Assembly: GCF_018408855.1 (NCBI RefSeq)
Contig: NZ_AP024326.1
Location: 62,001-126,000, forward strand
Reading direction: 5' to 3'
DNA length: 64,000 nt
Origin: Caballeronia sp. NK8
GTDB taxonomy: Bacteria > Pseudomonadota > Gammaproteobacteria > Burkholderiales > Burkholderiaceae
The notes below the pieces were generated by a model. It did no database searches, was not told the origin of the DNA, and was given only the letters and a program-made list of their open reading frames with translations. Made by a program: the position numbers and the translations under genes. Below, one piece after another: positions 39,512 through 49,845 of the stretch; position 1 is the first letter of the stretch, and the number at the start of each line of letters is the position of its first letter.

Positions 39512-40173
39512 GCGATGCCTCGCTCACGGCAGACCGCAAATGCAAGCGACGCAGCCGTCGAGCACGGGTCGATGACTGGCACGCCCAGGGCGGCTTCGAG
39601 ATCGGCGCGCAAGGGCGTCATGCCAGCGCAGCCCAGCACGATGACATCTGCGCCGTCTTCGCTGGACAGCGCGCGGCCCGTCGCGATGAGTCTGTCGAGC
39701 GCGAGATCGCGATTGCCGGACTGGTCTACGCCGAGGTTCACGGCACGCTCGCCCGCGACCACGTCGCTGATGCGCGCCGCATGGTAAGCGCGCCAGTGAC
39801 GCGGCATGCCGCGCGTGCTCGCCGCGATCACGCCGATGCGCGAACCGCGCGCGAGCGCCACGCTCAGGGCCGCCGCACCGATGCCGACGACGGGCTTGCT
39901 CGTGACTTCGCGCGCGGCATGCAGGCCGGGATCGCTGTAGCAGGCAATCACGAAGCCCGCCGCTTCTGCCTCGTGGCGCGCCACATAGTCGGCAACGGCG
40001 ACGGCCGCGCGATCCGCATCGCGTTGCGTCTCGATGCCGCCGGGCACGGCATGCAGCGTCTCGAATGCGGCGGGGGCGTCCTGTTCGGCACGCAACGCGC
40101 GCACAGTTTCTTCGATTTCGCGAGTGACATCGGCGAGGCCGTTCGGGTTCAAAAATACGATGGGATCAGACAT
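39508..40173 (-). CDS. Hydantoin racemase (Asp/Glu/hydantoin racemase family)
   Basis: 221 aa from the ATG at 40173. N-terminal FLNPNGLADVT, first Cys in GFVIACYSDPGLHAARE, second in VIVLGCAGMTPL, typical of HyuE/DUF-type hydantoin racemases. It would convert L- to D-5-monosubstituted hydantoins, letting the downstream D-hydantoinase and D-carbamoylase use both enantiomers. First gene of the operon and divergent from a LysR regulator, with a 162-bp control region. Confidence 0.87.
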   Translation of the reverse strand: MSDPIVFLNPNGLADVTREIEETVRALRAEQDAPAAFETLHAVPGGIETQRDADRAAVAVADYVARHEAEAAGFVIACYSDPGLHAAREVTSKPVVGIGAAALSVALARGSRIGVIAASTRGMPRHWRAYHAARISDVVAGERAVNLGVDQSGNRDLALDRLIATGRALSSEDGADVIVLGCAGMTPLRADLEAALGVPVIDPCSTAASLAFAVCRERGIA

Positions 40174-40229
40174 GGCTCGACGGAAGAGTTCGACCTTGAA
40201 CGAACGATACCCGCATCGAAATCCGTCGT

Positions 40230-40246
40230 GAAATAGTCCAAATTTC
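40230..40246. promoter_or_regulatory. LysR-type dyad upstream of hydantoin operon
   Basis: GAAAT-N7-ATTTC in the divergent region between the hydantoin racemase gene (start 40173) and the LysR gene. It fits the T-N11-A pattern of LysR boxes. Candidate site for the divergently encoded regulator. Confidence 0.4.
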
Positions 40247-40335
40247 GTGCCCCATAGACGGCATGCATGGATCGTTCGGCTACACTGCCGTTGACGCCAT
40301 TTCAAGCGATTTGCACCGTTTCCGCGAGCCACGCC

Positions 40336-41286
40336 ATGAACTACGACGAGGAGGTCCCTCAAGCGCGCGCCATGAGCCTGCGTCAGATCGAAGTGTTTCG
40401 CGCGATCATGATGACGGGCTCCATCAGCGAGGCGGCGCGCTCGCTCTATGTGGCGCAGCCCTCCGTGAGCCGCGTGCTGCAGGTGACGGAAAGCCGGCTG
40501 GGTTTTTTGCTGTTCGAGCGCACGCGCGGACGGCTGTATCCGACGCCGGAAGCGAAGCGTATTTTCGAGGAAGTCGTACGCGCGTACGAAGGCATCGAAC
40601 GCGTGGAAACGCTGGTGCGTTCGCTCGCGGACGGTTCCAGCGGCAAGCTCAATATCGTGTGCAGTCCGAGCCTCGGCGTGCATCTCGTGCCGCTCGCCAT
40701 CGCCCGTTTTCATGCGGAGTTCGAGCAGTTGCCCATCGCGTTCGAGCCACTCACGCACAATCATCTCGTGCCGCGCGTATTGTTCGGCAAGAACTATATC
40801 GGCGTGTCGATGTTCGAGGTGGAGCATCCGAATATCGTGACCGTGCCGCTGGAGAGCGGGCGCGTCTGGTGCGTGGCGAAGAGGGGCGCGCTCGCGAAAC
40901 GGCGCGTGCTCGATCCGAAGCAGATCGCCTCGATGCCGTGGATCGACTATGAGCACGACACGCCGCTCGGGCGGATTGTCGGCAAGGTGTTCTCGAACAC
41001 GCGAAGGCCCGACCCGGTCGTGCGGGTGCGCTCGGCGATCAGCGCATGCACGCTCGCGAAGGAAGGCGTTGGGGTGGCGATCGTCGATCCGTTCTGCATC
41101 GATGCGGATATGCGCGCGGCGCTCGATGTCGTGCCGCTGCACGCGGACGCCGATCATCGATTGACCGCGAGCCTGCTGTATTCACATGTCGAGCCTTTGT
41201 CGAGCGTGGCGCGTCGCTATGTCGAGATTCTGCATGGCGTGCTGAAGCAGCACCTCGCGACGAAACGCACGACCCGCGCGGGCTGA
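40336..41286 (+). CDS. LysR-family regulator of the hydantoin operon
   Basis: 316 aa from the ATG at 40336; an ATG at 40372 (MSLRQIEVFRAIM) is the more family-typical start but lacks a good ribosome site close by. Winged HTH (GSISEAARSLYVAQPSVSRVLQVTESRLGF region) then the effector domain (LNIVCSPSLGVHLVPLAI, CTLAKEGVGVAIVDPF). Divergent to the hydantoin operon, so the likely local regulator. Effector is probably a hydantoin or amino-acid derivative (inference). Confidence 0.87.
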   Translation: MNYDEEVPQARAMSLRQIEVFRAIMMTGSISEAARSLYVAQPSVSRVLQVTESRLGFLLFERTRGRLYPTPEAKRIFEEVVRAYEGIERVETLVRSLADGSSGKLNIVCSPSLGVHLVPLAIARFHAEFEQLPIAFEPLTHNHLVPRVLFGKNYIGVSMFEVEHPNIVTVPLESGRVWCVAKRGALAKRRVLDPKQIASMPWIDYEHDTPLGRIVGKVFSNTRRPDPVVRVRSAISACTLAKEGVGVAIVDPFCIDADMRAALDVVPLHADADHRLTASLLYSHVEPLSSVARRYVEILHGVLKQHLATKRTTRAG

Positions 41287-41309
41287 AGGGTCACCGTCGC
41301 GGCTCTCTC

Positions 41310-41501
41310 CGGAAAGCCCGGTGATCCAGGCATGGACCGCATCCACCGCCGCGGAGCGCGGGTTGCGCCGAGCGTATCGGTCAGATCGGCGCGAGCGCAA
41401 ATCATGAGCGTCGCGAAGTCGTTCGGCTTCGTGCTCGTGATGTCAATCGCACCCATCGGCAGCGGCATCGGCGCGCCGACGGCGGACGCATAGCGAGGCA
41501 T
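41310..41501 (-). pseudogene. Unrecognised gene remnant with a frameshift
   Basis: Minus strand from the ATG at 41501 reads MPRYASAVGAPMPLPMGAID, ITSTKPNDFATLMICARADL and TDTLG, then a frame change and NPRSAAVDAVHAWITGLSGE. Composition is that of a conserved protein end, but I do not know the family. Single-base frameshift near 41366. Confidence 0.4.
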
Positions 41502-41854
41502 GCTGCCGAGCCGCGAACGCGCCGGCCACGCCGCACATCCGGGATGGCGGGAGCGGGATCGAGGATTAGAACAGTCGGGCGTACTGCGTAGACTCGTGCG
41601 CCGGTACACAGCGCGCCACGCAGCTTTGACTAACCCAGATTCTTGCGGAGCGAAGATGCACGTTGTTCGAAAACTTCTGTGTGCCACGATCGGAGGCCGG
41701 CTACCGGTTGCAGCCAGTTTCTGCCTTTCGCACCAACGGCGCGTCGGACGCTCAGACGGCTGCTTTACTCTCAAATGCGCCGTCCTCCTGTTGATCGCGT
41801 CGCTATGCCAGCGGGCAATGCCGAGCCTTGGCAGCAAGCCCCGCTGCGAGGGAA
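41502..41854. other. No recognisable gene
   Basis: Intergenic stretch between the remnant and the 5-oxoprolinase stop. No terminator hairpin identified. Confidence 0.4.
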
Positions 41855-44800
41855 TCAGCTTTTCCCAAAACCTCCGCCCCCCGGCGTTTCCACGACGAAC
41901 ACATCTCCTGGCCCCATGTCGACACTCGCGATATGACCTAGAGTGACAATCTGACCATCGGCGCGCTCCACGCGGTTACTGCCGCGTTTTCCCGCCAGCC
42001 CGCCACGAGCGCCGAAAGGCGCATGAATGCGATTATTCGACAGAATCGACGCGGTCATCGGCGCGAGAAAGCGGATGCGCCGGATCGCGCCATTGCCGCC
42101 GCGCCAGCGGCCCGCGCCACCCGATTCCGTGTTGATCAGATGCGATTCGAGCCGCACCGGGTAGCGCCATTCGAGCACTTCAGGATCGGTGAGGCGCGAA
42201 TTGGTCATGTGCGTCTGCACGGCGTCCGCGCCGCCGAAACCATCACCCGCGCCGCTGCCGCCCGCAATCGTCTCGTAGTACTGGTAGCGCGCGTCGCCGA
42301 ACGTGAAGTTATTCATCGTGCCCTGGCTCGATGCCACGATGCCGAGCGCGCCATACAGCGCATTCGTGATCACGGACGACGTCTCTACGTTGCCCGACAC
42401 TACCGCCGCCGGATAAACGGGGTTCAGCATTGAGCGCTCCGGCACGATCACCGAAAGCGGCTTCAGGCAGCCGGCGTTGAGCGGGATATCGTCGCCGACG
42501 AGGGTGCGGAACACATACAACACCGCCGCCATGCACACGGCCTTCGGCGCATTGAAGTTGTTCGGCAACTGTGCGGATGTGCCGGTGAAATCTACTGTGG
42601 CACTGCGCGTGGCGGCGTCGACGCGAATCGCCACGTTGATCACAGCGCCGTTATCGAGTTCGTAGCGATAGCTGCCGTCCTTCAGTGCGCCGATGACGCG
42701 GCGCACTGCTTTTTCCGCGTTGTCCTGCACGTGACGCATGAACGCAAGTACCACGTCGCGGCCGACTTGCGCGACCATGCGGCGCAACTCGTCCACGCCT
42801 TTCTGATTCGCGGCCACCTGCGCGCGCAGGTCGGCCATGTTCTGCGCGATATTTCGCGCGGGATAACGGCCCGATGCGAGCAAGGCGCGCGTTTCGGCGT
42901 CGCGCAACTCGCCCGCGGACACCAGTTGCCAGTTGTCGATCAGCACGCCTTCCTCGTCGATATGCGACGAAGAAGCCGGCATCGAACCCGGCGTAATCCC
43001 GCCGATATCCGCATGATGACCGCGCGAGCCGACGTAGAAGAGCGGCTCGGAAGAACCGTCGGCGAACACGGGCGTAATCACGGTCACGTCGGGCAAATGC
43101 GTGCCGCCGTGATACGGGTCGTTCAGCATAAACACGTCGCCGTCGCGCATCGCACCCCGGTTGCGTTCGATCACCGTCTTGATGCTTTCGCCCATCGAGC
43201 CAAGGTGCACTGGCATGTGTGGCGCATTCGCGATCAGGTTGCCCGTGTCGTCGAAGATCGCGCACGAGAAGTCGAGGCGCTCCTTGATGTTCACCGAATA
43301 CGCCGTGTTTTGCAGACGCAAACCCATCTGCTCGGCAATCGACATGAACAGGTTGTTGAAGATTTCGAGGCGCACGGGGTCAGCGTCGGTGCCGATGGAG
43401 CGGCGCGTGGCGAGCGGTTGAACACGCGTCATCACCACGTTGCCCTGGGTGGTCAGCACCGCTTGCCAGCCCGGCTCCACTACGATCGTGCCGTTCTTTT
43501 CGGCGATGATCGCGGGACCGTCGAGCGTGTCGCCCGCACGCAACGTATCGCGCTGACAGAGCGAGGCGTCGTGCCATGCGCCGCCCGAATACATCCGCAC
43601 GACAGTCTGCGCACCGAGTACGTCGTTTGCGTCGTTTGCAATATTCGCGTCGCGCGGCGCCAGGTCGCAGGTATCGACCGGAGCATCTGAATGACCGATC
43701 GCTTCGACGGACGCAAGCTCCGCGATGAGGGGCGTATCCGCCATCAGAAAAGCGTAGCGTTGACGATAAGCCGCTTCGAACGCGGCGCGCATTTCGTCGA
43801 CACTGCCTGCCGGCACGGAGAGCGACGAATCTGTTCCCTGATAGCGCAGATGCACGCGCCGCTCGGTCGTGATGAGCGCGGCATCCACGTTCTGTTCGAG
43901 CAGGGCACGCGTGGCGTCGTCGGCGAGCGCATCGAGTGCGGCTTCAATCGTGGACAACGAAGTTTCGTCAAGCTTGACTTCGAGAGCGCGTTCGCGCATG
44001 GCCGTCTGGTCCGCGAGACCCATGCCGTAGGCGGAGAGCACGCCCGCAAGCGGATGCGCGAACACGCTCGTCATGCCGAGCGCGTCGGCCACGCCGCATG
44101 CGTGCTGACCGCCGGCGCCGCCGAACGTCGTCAGCACGTATTGCGACACGTCGTGGCCGCGCTGCACGGAGATTTTCTTGATCGCGTTCGCCATGCTGCC
44201 GATCGCGATCTCCAGATATCCTTCCGCGAGTGCTTCGGGCGTGCGACGCTGGCCTGTCGCCGCGAAGATTTCATCGGCGAGTGCCTGGAAGTGTTTTACG
44301 ACCACGTCGTGATCGAGCGGCTCGTTCGCATGCGGACCGAACACGCGCGGAAAATAGTCGGGCTGGATCTTGCCGAGCATCACGTTGCAGTCCGTGACGG
44401 CGAGCGGACCGCCCCGTCGGTACGCCGCCGGGCCGGGATTTGCGCCGGCCGAGTCGGGGCCGACACGCAGACGCGCGCCGTCGAAGCCGAGCACGGAACC
44501 GCCGCCGGCCGCCACCGTGTGAATGCTCATCATCGGCGCACGCATGCGCACACCGGCTACCTGCGTTTCGAACACGCGCTCGAACTCGCCGTTGAAGTGC
44601 GAGACGTCCGTCGACGTGCCGCCCATGTCGAAGCCGATCAAACGCTCGAAGCCCGCCGCCTGTGCCGCGCGGACCATGCCGACGATACCGCCCGCCGGTC
44701 CCGAGAGAATCGCGTCCTTGCCCTGGAACACGTCTGCGCGCGTCAGTCCGCCGCTGCTCTGCATGAATTGCAGATTCACGCCTGGCATTTCGTGCGCGAC

Positions 44801-45505
44801 CTGATCGACGTAACGGCGCAGGATCGGCGACAGATACGCGTCGACCACCGTCGTATCGCCGCGCGAAACCATTTTCATCAGCGGCGACACTTCGTGCGAG
44901 ACGGAGATTTGCGTGAAGCCGATACGACGTGCCAACGCCGCCAGTTCCCGTTCATGCGACGTATGGCGATATCCGTGAATCAGCACGATGGCGAGCGCGC
45001 GGATGCCGCTGCCATAGACCTCGCGGAGCTCGCGTTCGGCCGCGACGTGATCGAGTGGCGCGACGATGTCGCCTTGCGCACTCATACGTTCGTCAATTTC
45101 CACCACGCGCTCGTAGAGCGCCTCGGGCAGCGCGATGTCGAGATCGAAAAGACGAGGACGGTTTTGATACGCGATCCGTAGCACGTCGCGAAAGCCGCGC
45201 GTCGTGACGAGCGCAACCGGTTCGCCTTTGCGTTCGAGCAGCGCGTTCGTCGCGACTGTCGTGCCCATTTTCACCATCTCGACGTCGTGCGGCGTGATGG
45301 CTTCTCCGTCGCGCAGTCCGAGCAGATGACGAATCCCGGCGACCGCCGCATCGCGATACTGCTCGGGGTTCTCGGAGAGCAGCTTGTGCGTGATGAGCGT
45401 GCCGTCCGGGCGGCACGCGACGATGTCAGTAAAGGTGCCTCCGCGGTCAATCCAGAATTGCCAGCGGGACGGCGTGCAAACATCGAAGTTGTGATCTTGC
45501 TTCAT
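41855..45505 (-). CDS. 5-oxoprolinase (HyuA-HyuB fusion, OPLAH type)
   Basis: 1216-aa cytoplasmic ATP-dependent amidohydrolase opening 5-oxoproline (pyroglutamate) to glutamate. The N-terminal half is the HyuA/acetone-carboxylase-type ATPase ([68 protein letters not shown]). The C-terminal half is HyuB ([51 protein letters not shown], ending [13 protein letters not shown]). ATG at 45505; upstream codons are antisense to the transporter gene. Full length for the fused family. It follows a transporter and a D-glutamate-cyclase-like gene, which suggests a 5-oxoproline route. Confidence 0.9.
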   Translation of the reverse strand: MKQDHNFDVCTPSRWQFWIDRGGTFTDIVACRPDGTLITHKLLSENPEQYRDAAVAGIRHLLGLRDGEAITPHDVEMVKMGTTVATNALLERKGEPVALVTTRGFRDVLRIAYQNRPRLFDLDIALPEALYERVVEIDERMSAQGDIVAPLDHVAAERELREVYGSGIRALAIVLIHGYRHTSHERELAALARRIGFTQISVSHEVSPLMKMVSRGDTTVVDAYLSPILRRYVDQVAHEMPGVNLQFMQSSGGLTRADVFQGKDAILSGPAGGIVGMVRAAQAAGFERLIGFDMGGTSTDVSHFNGEFERVFETQVAGVRMRAPMMSIHTVAAGGGSVLGFDGARLRVGPDSAGANPGPAAYRRGGPLAVTDCNVMLGKIQPDYFPRVFGPHANEPLDHDVVVKHFQALADEIFAATGQRRTPEALAEGYLEIAIGSMANAIKKISVQRGHDVSQYVLTTFGGAGGQHACGVADALGMTSVFAHPLAGVLSAYGMGLADQTAMRERALEVKLDETSLSTIEAALDALADDATRALLEQNVDAALITTERRVHLRYQGTDSSLSVPAGSVDEMRAAFEAAYRQRYAFLMADTPLIAELASVEAIGHSDAPVDTCDLAPRDANIANDANDVLGAQTVVRMYSGGAWHDASLCQRDTLRAGDTLDGPAIIAEKNGTIVVEPGWQAVLTTQGNVVMTRVQPLATRRSIGTDADPVRLEIFNNLFMSIAEQMGLRLQNTAYSVNIKERLDFSCAIFDDTGNLIANAPHMPVHLGSMGESIKTVIERNRGAMRDGDVFMLNDPYHGGTHLPDVTVITPVFADGSSEPLFYVGSRGHHADIGGITPGSMPASSSHIDEEGVLIDNWQLVSAGELRDAETRALLASGRYPARNIAQNMADLRAQVAANQKGVDELRRMVAQVGRDVVLAFMRHVQDNAEKAVRRVIGALKDGSYRYELDNGAVINVAIRVDAATRSATVDFTGTSAQLPNNFNAPKAVCMAAVLYVFRTLVGDDIPLNAGCLKPLSVIVPERSMLNPVYPAAVVSGNVETSSVITNALYGALGIVASSQGTMNNFTFGDARYQYYETIAGGSGAGDGFGGADAVQTHMTNSRLTDPEVLEWRYPVRLESHLINTESGGAGRWRGGNGAIRRIRFLAPMTASILSNNRIHAPFGARGGLAGKRGSNRVERADGQIVTLGHIASVDMGPGDVFVVETPGGGGFGKS

Positions 45506-45555
45506 GGTGTCGAGAGGTGCGATGCGAAAGAGGTAACGGAGTAAGAGCGCGTTGT

Positions 45556-46863
45556 TCAGGCCGATTCGAGTTCGCGGCCACGCGTTTCCGGCAGCGTGAG
45601 CGCGGCGAGGATCAGCACGCCATACGCCGCCACCGCGAACATCCCGATGCTCGTGCCGAGCCCGTAGCGGCTCGACAGCGTGCCGATCAGCACGGGAAAG
45701 AGCGCGCCGATCGCGCGGCCGGCGTTGTAGCAGAAGCCCTGGCCGGAGCCGCGTACGCGGGTCGGAAAGAGTTCCGTGAGAAACGCGCCCATACCGGAGA
45801 AGATGCCCGACGCGAAGAAGCCGAGCGGAAAACCGAGCCACAGCATCGACGCATTCGTGAGCGGCAACGACGTGTACGCGAAGGCAATCGCCATCGAACC
45901 GAGCGCGAACAGAATGAAGTTCGGTTTGCGGCCGATGCGGTCAGTGAGCCAAGCGCTGCACAGATAGCCGACGTACGAGCCCGCGATGATCATCGCCAGA
46001 TAAGCGCCCGTACCCATCACAGTGAGATGACGCTCGGTCTTAAGGAAGGTCGGCAGCCACGTCGTGATCGCGTAGTAGCCGCCTTGTGCGCCGGTGGTGA
46101 GAAGCGCGGCGCGCAGCGTAGTCGAAAGCAGGCGGGGCTCGAAGATTTCGGTGAAGCGCGGTTTGTCTTGTGCCTCCTGCTGCGCGACCTTCGCCTGTTC
46201 GAACACTTCAGGCTCTTTCACGTAGCGGCGGATGAAGACCACGAGCAGCGCCGGCACGAGACCGATCAGGAACAGCGCGCGCCATGCAAGCTCAGGCGCC
46301 ATCAGGGAGAACAGCACGGCGTAGAGCAGGGCGGCCATGCCCCAGCCGAGCGCCCAGCCGGATTGCACGAGGCCGACCGCCTTGCCGCGATCGCGTGCGC
46401 GGATCACCTCGCCGATCAGCACGGCGCCCGCCGTCCATTCGCCGCCGAAGCCGAAGCCCATCAGCGTGCGCGCGGCGAGCAACTGGCCGTAGTTTTGAGC
46501 GAGTCCGCACAACGCGGTGAACACCGCGAACCACAGCACGGTGAGCTGCAACGTGCGCACGCGGCCGATGCGGTCGGACAGAATCCCCGCGATCCAGCCT
46601 CCAAGCGCGGACGAGAGCAGCGTCATAGTGCCGATCAAACCGGCGTCCGCGAGCGAAAGGCCCCACGTGGCGACGAGCGTCGGAATGACGAAGGACAGCA
46701 TCTGCGTGTCCATGCCGTCGAGCATGTAGCCGACCTTGCAGCTCCAGAACGCGCGGCGTGCGCGCGGTCCCGCTTCGGCGTACCAGGAAAGCTGCGCGCC
46801 GTCTGCTGTCGCCTTCGGATCGGCGGCATCGTCGACGTTTGTCGTGAATGTCTTGCTGTCCAT
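45556..46863 (-). CDS. MFS transporter of the 5-oxoproline operon
   Basis: 435-aa 12-helix inner-membrane permease. Motifs are [13 protein letters not shown] after helix 2, [17 protein letters not shown] in helix 4 and [14 protein letters not shown] after helix 8. It belongs to the sialate/aromatic-acid symporter branch of the MFS. Located 50 bp upstream of 5-oxoprolinase and 153 bp downstream of the D-glutamate-cyclase-like gene. Likely imports 5-oxoproline or a related acid; substrate inferred. Confidence 0.85.
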   Translation of the reverse strand: MDSKTFTTNVDDAADPKATADGAQLSWYAEAGPRARRAFWSCKVGYMLDGMDTQMLSFVIPTLVATWGLSLADAGLIGTMTLLSSALGGWIAGILSDRIGRVRTLQLTVLWFAVFTALCGLAQNYGQLLAARTLMGFGFGGEWTAGAVLIGEVIRARDRGKAVGLVQSGWALGWGMAALLYAVLFSLMAPELAWRALFLIGLVPALLVVFIRRYVKEPEVFEQAKVAQQEAQDKPRFTEIFEPRLLSTTLRAALLTTGAQGGYYAITTWLPTFLKTERHLTVMGTGAYLAMIIAGSYVGYLCSAWLTDRIGRKPNFILFALGSMAIAFAYTSLPLTNASMLWLGFPLGFFASGIFSGMGAFLTELFPTRVRGSGQGFCYNAGRAIGALFPVLIGTLSSRYGLGTSIGMFAVAAYGVLILAALTLPETRGRELESA

Positions 46864-47016
46864 CTGCTGCTCCTGTGGATAGACGCATGAGTAACAAGCG
46901 AAGCCGCTTCAAAGCGTGGGGATGCGTCATTCCCTCCGGACTGCGTGGCCGGATGGCTTCGAATTGCTGTGAATGGAGCGCGGCGCCGTGTTATGCCGCG
47001 CGTGCTGCGCAGACGC

Positions 47017-47790
47017 TCAAAAGACGGCCAGCGATGCGTTGGTGATGTCGGTCATCAGCATGTGGCCCGGCGCGTGTGCGATGGCGATGGGCAGCTTCGC
47101 GCCCATGAGCGCGGTTTGCGGTGTCACGCCGCACGCCCAGTAGACCGGCAGTTCGCCCGGATGGATCGTCACCGCGTCGCCGAACTCAGGGCGCGCGAGA
47201 TCGGCGATGCCGAGCTCTGCCGGATCGCCAATATGCACGGGCGCGCCATGCACGCCCGGAAAACGGCTTGTGATCTGCACGGCGCGGATCGCGTCTGCGC
47301 CGCGCAGCGGACGCATCGACACGACGAGTTCGCCACCGAACACGCCCGCGCGTTGGTTCGGAATATCGGTGCGATACATCGGCACGTTGCGGCCTTCTTC
47401 GACGTGGCGCAGCCCGATGCCTTCCTTCGCGAGCATGTGCTCGAACGAGAACGAGCAGCCGATGGCGAACACGACAAAATCGTCTTGCCAGAGCGCTTCG
47501 ATCGACTCGACGCGCTCGCTCAGTTCGCCATGACGATAGACGTTATAGGCGGGCACGTCGGTGCGGATATCCACGTCGCGCCCAAGCACAGGCACGCGAA
47601 AATCGCCGGGCTCGCCCACGCCGAGCAGTGGACACGGCTTCGGATTCGCATGACAAAAGCGCAGGAAATCGTGCGCGTGAGTGGCGGACAGAATCGCAAG
47701 ATTGGCTTGCGCGTAGTCGCCACAATGCCCGGCTGTCGGGCCGCGGAAGTCGCCGTGGCGGACAGCTTTGCGGAATTCAGATGGAGTCAT
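47017..47790 (-). CDS. DUF1445/D-glutamate cyclase-like hydro-lyase
   Basis: 257-aa protein of the family that includes mammalian D-glutamate cyclase (D-Glu to 5-oxo-D-proline plus water) and bacterial putative hydro-lyases. Family blocks include [78 protein letters not shown] and [31 protein letters not shown]. First gene of an operon with an MFS permease and 5-oxoprolinase, divergent from a LysR gene. The genomic pairing supports action on D-glutamate or a cyclic form. Confidence 0.87.
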   Translation of the reverse strand: MTPSEFRKAVRHGDFRGPTAGHCGDYAQANLAILSATHAHDFLRFCHANPKPCPLLGVGEPGDFRVPVLGRDVDIRTDVPAYNVYRHGELSERVESIEALWQDDFVVFAIGCSFSFEHMLAKEGIGLRHVEEGRNVPMYRTDIPNQRAGVFGGELVVSMRPLRGADAIRAVQITSRFPGVHGAPVHIGDPAELGIADLARPEFGDAVTIHPGELPVYWACGVTPQTALMGAKLPIAIAHAPGHMLMTDITNASLAVF

Positions 47791-48006
47791 GGTATTAGCG
47801 TGCGGTGTGTATGAATTGCAGCGTTAGACGAAGCATAGAAAAGAAGAAAATATGACGCCAACTAGTTTTATTTGTGCAGAGTGAATAGAATTTCTTAACA
47901 GAATCGCGGGTTTTCCCCGAATCACGTTGAGGTTTTTGTAGCATTCCCCTTCGTTGTTTTTGCCTCGTTTTTGCGTCGCTTTTGTTTGACCTGGCGCCTC
48001 CAGCCT

Positions 48007-48939
48007 ATGAACACTCGCTTTCTCGAGACCTTCGTCACGCTCGCCAAGCTGCGCAGCTTCCGCACCACGGCAACTGCGCTGCACGCCACGCCCGCTGCGA
48101 TCTCGCAGCGTCTGAAGGCGCTCGAAGACGAATTGCAGACCACGCTCGTCGATCGCGAGAGCCGCGATTTCCGACTCACGCCTAACGGCGAATATCTGCT
48201 TGGCTACGCGAAGGCCGTCGTGGAAGCGACGCGCCAGTTGCAGGCAGCGGCGTCGCACGAAGGCGCGATGCGCGGCAAGCTGCGGCTCGGCGTGATCGAA
48301 ACAGTTGTGCATAGCTGGCTCGCCGATTACATGCGACGCCTTTCGTCCGACCTTCCGCAACTCGAAGTGGAGCTTGCAGTGGACGTGAGCGTGGTATTGC
48401 AGCGTCGCCTGATGGCCGGCGAGCTGGATCTGATCATTCGAGTGGAAGGCAGCGACGAGGAAACCGTGGTGTGCGATGCGCTCGCGAACTATCCGGTGCA
48501 CTGGGTCGCGCGCGCGGGATTGCTTCCGCTTTCGCGCAGTGGGCTCGCCAAGCGCGTGCTGCGCCATCCGATCCTCACCTTCGGGCGCGGCACAGCACCG
48601 CATCGCGCGCTGGAGGACATCGTCGGCAAGCTTGCGCTCGCGAACGGCGTGCCGCTCGCGGATACGCGCATTACCGGATCGCCGTCGATCTCAGTGATTG
48701 TGCAATTGGTGCGCGACGGCTTCGGTGTGGCAGCGATCCCTCGTCTGTTCGTCGCAGATCTCATCGCGCGCGGAGAAGTGGTGGAGTTGCCGTTGCAGCC
48801 TTCGCCGCCGTCGATCGTGGTGTCGATGTCGCGCCGCGCGGATGCGCCGCTATTCGTGCACGGCGCGGCAAACGCGGCGCGCGCGGCATGTCATGGGTAT
48901 TGTGAGTTGGGGGATCGGCGCTTGATTGAACGCTTGTAG
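48007..48939 (+). CDS. LysR-family regulator of the 5-oxoproline operon
   Basis: 310 aa from the ATG at 48007, where the usual LysR start appears (MNTRFLETFVTLAKLRSFRT). HTH region TATALHATPAAISQRLKALE, effector domain with LRLGVIETVVHSWLADYM and VQLVRDGFGVAAIPRLF. Divergent from the D-glutamate-cyclase-like gene across an AT-rich 216-bp region, so the probable regulator of that operon. Effector unknown. Confidence 0.88.
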   Translation: MNTRFLETFVTLAKLRSFRTTATALHATPAAISQRLKALEDELQTTLVDRESRDFRLTPNGEYLLGYAKAVVEATRQLQAAASHEGAMRGKLRLGVIETVVHSWLADYMRRLSSDLPQLEVELAVDVSVVLQRRLMAGELDLIIRVEGSDEETVVCDALANYPVHWVARAGLLPLSRSGLAKRVLRHPILTFGRGTAPHRALEDIVGKLALANGVPLADTRITGSPSISVIVQLVRDGFGVAAIPRLFVADLIARGEVVELPLQPSPPSIVVSMSRRADAPLFVHGAANAARAACHGYCELGDRRLIERL

Positions 48940-49018
48940 AACCGGAGCCTCGCTCACGCTCGCTGAGACGACGAGATGGGATGAGCCCCGCGGGTCTGCG
49001 CCTCGCCGCAGAATACAT

Positions 49019-49048
49019 AAGAGCCGCTCTCCAGGAGAAGCGGCTCTT
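49019..49048. terminator. Bidirectional intrinsic terminator
   Basis: AAGAGCCGCT-N10-AGCGGCTCTT, a perfect 10-bp stem between the convergent LysR gene (ends 48939) and hcp (ends 49070). T-rich bases follow on the plus strand (CTCTTTC). Confidence 0.75.
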
Positions 49049-49069
49049 TCATCCAGCCAAACCCAATAA

Positions 49070-49558
49070 TCAAGACTTCGGCGCCAACCAGGAATCTTCC
49101 GCTTCGATGCCGTCCGGGTCGAAAGTCCATGTGATCTTCTCGTACGTGAACGACACATCTTCCATATGCCCCATCTGGCGGTTCTCCGGATCGAGAGCAT
49201 TGGGCGTCCACGATTTCATGTTCGTCAGAATCGCATTCGACAGTTTGACGGTGTAGTACTTCTCCTCCGTGCCTTTCGGCGAGATGCGATAAAACTCCAG
49301 CGTCACAACCTTCATTTGCTCGCCCGACGTCAATGCCTGATAAAGCTTCGGCGACGACTTGTCGATTTCCTTGGTCAGCGTCATCGGCAAATGCACACGC
49401 TTGCCGGTGGGCAGCCCCGTTTGCGGGCTCTTCGGAATCTCGATGGTGTGGTCCACAGCTTGCACGAGAATCTTTCCTTCGTGGCCGGTCACCTTGATAG
49501 AGCCTTCAATTTTCCCTTGGTTCTGTCCTTCGAGCGTGAGGTAGCACGGCATCGGCAT
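49070..49558 (-). CDS. hcp: Hcp-family type VI secretion protein, orphan
   Basis: 162 aa from the ATG at 49558 (GGAGAACAAGATC upstream). Hcp forms hexameric rings that stack into the T6SS inner tube and is secreted. Family features are YLTLEGQNQGKIEGS, HEGKILVQAVDHTIEIP, TGLPTGKRVHLPMTLTKEID, LYQALTSGEQMKVVTLEFYR and SFTYEKITWTFDPDGIEAEDSW. No tss, vgrG or effector gene is adjacent, so this is a stand-alone copy, probably loading or serving effectors for a T6SS encoded elsewhere. It ends at a strong terminator. Confidence 0.9.
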   Translation of the reverse strand: MPMPCYLTLEGQNQGKIEGSIKVTGHEGKILVQAVDHTIEIPKSPQTGLPTGKRVHLPMTLTKEIDKSSPKLYQALTSGEQMKVVTLEFYRISPKGTEEKYYTVKLSNAILTNMKSWTPNALDPENRQMGHMEDVSFTYEKITWTFDPDGIEAEDSWLAPKS

Positions 49559-49722
49559 GATCTTGTTCTCCGGTTGTTTGGCGCCGTTCGTTCTGCGCAT
49601 GGGATGAATTCTCGGCGCGCGTCGTTACGGCCGCGTTTCAGAAAATCGAGCCCAAGTTACGGATGAAACCTAGCTCTACCCCACATTGCGCGCATGCAAC
49701 GCCGCGCTGAATCGCGGCATGG

Positions 49723-49845
49723 TCACTCGTCCGATCCAAGCCGCCGTTCCAGCATGTCGATGTCGTCGCGCAGCAACTGGATCACCGCGCCGATGCTCGG
49801 CTTGCGCAGCTGCCGTCCGTTTGCGTAACAGCACGCCTGCATCAT
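49723..49845 (-). CDS. Possible 40-residue protein or gene remnant
   Basis: Minus strand from the double ATG at 49845 reads MMQACCYANGRQLRKPSIGA and VIQLLRDDIDMLERRLGSDE before TGA. The latter half is a plausible amphipathic helix and looks like the end of a larger protein. No good ribosome site. I cannot tell a micro-gene from a fragment. Confidence 0.3.
   Translation of the reverse strand: MMQACCYANGRQLRKPSIGAVIQLLRDDIDMLERRLGSDE

Noticed and set aside
40174-41157. Upstream extension of the hydantoin racemase frame to 549 codons
   Set aside because: The extension is antisense to the LysR gene; the family N-terminus starts at the ATG at 40173.
43691-45181. Plus-strand open frame of 496 codons
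   Set aside because: Antisense of the 5-oxoprolinase gene, no domain resemblance.
45506-45841. N-terminal extension of the 5-oxoprolinase frame
   Set aside because: It overlaps the end of the MFS permease gene in another frame and is Arg-rich; the conserved start is at 45505.
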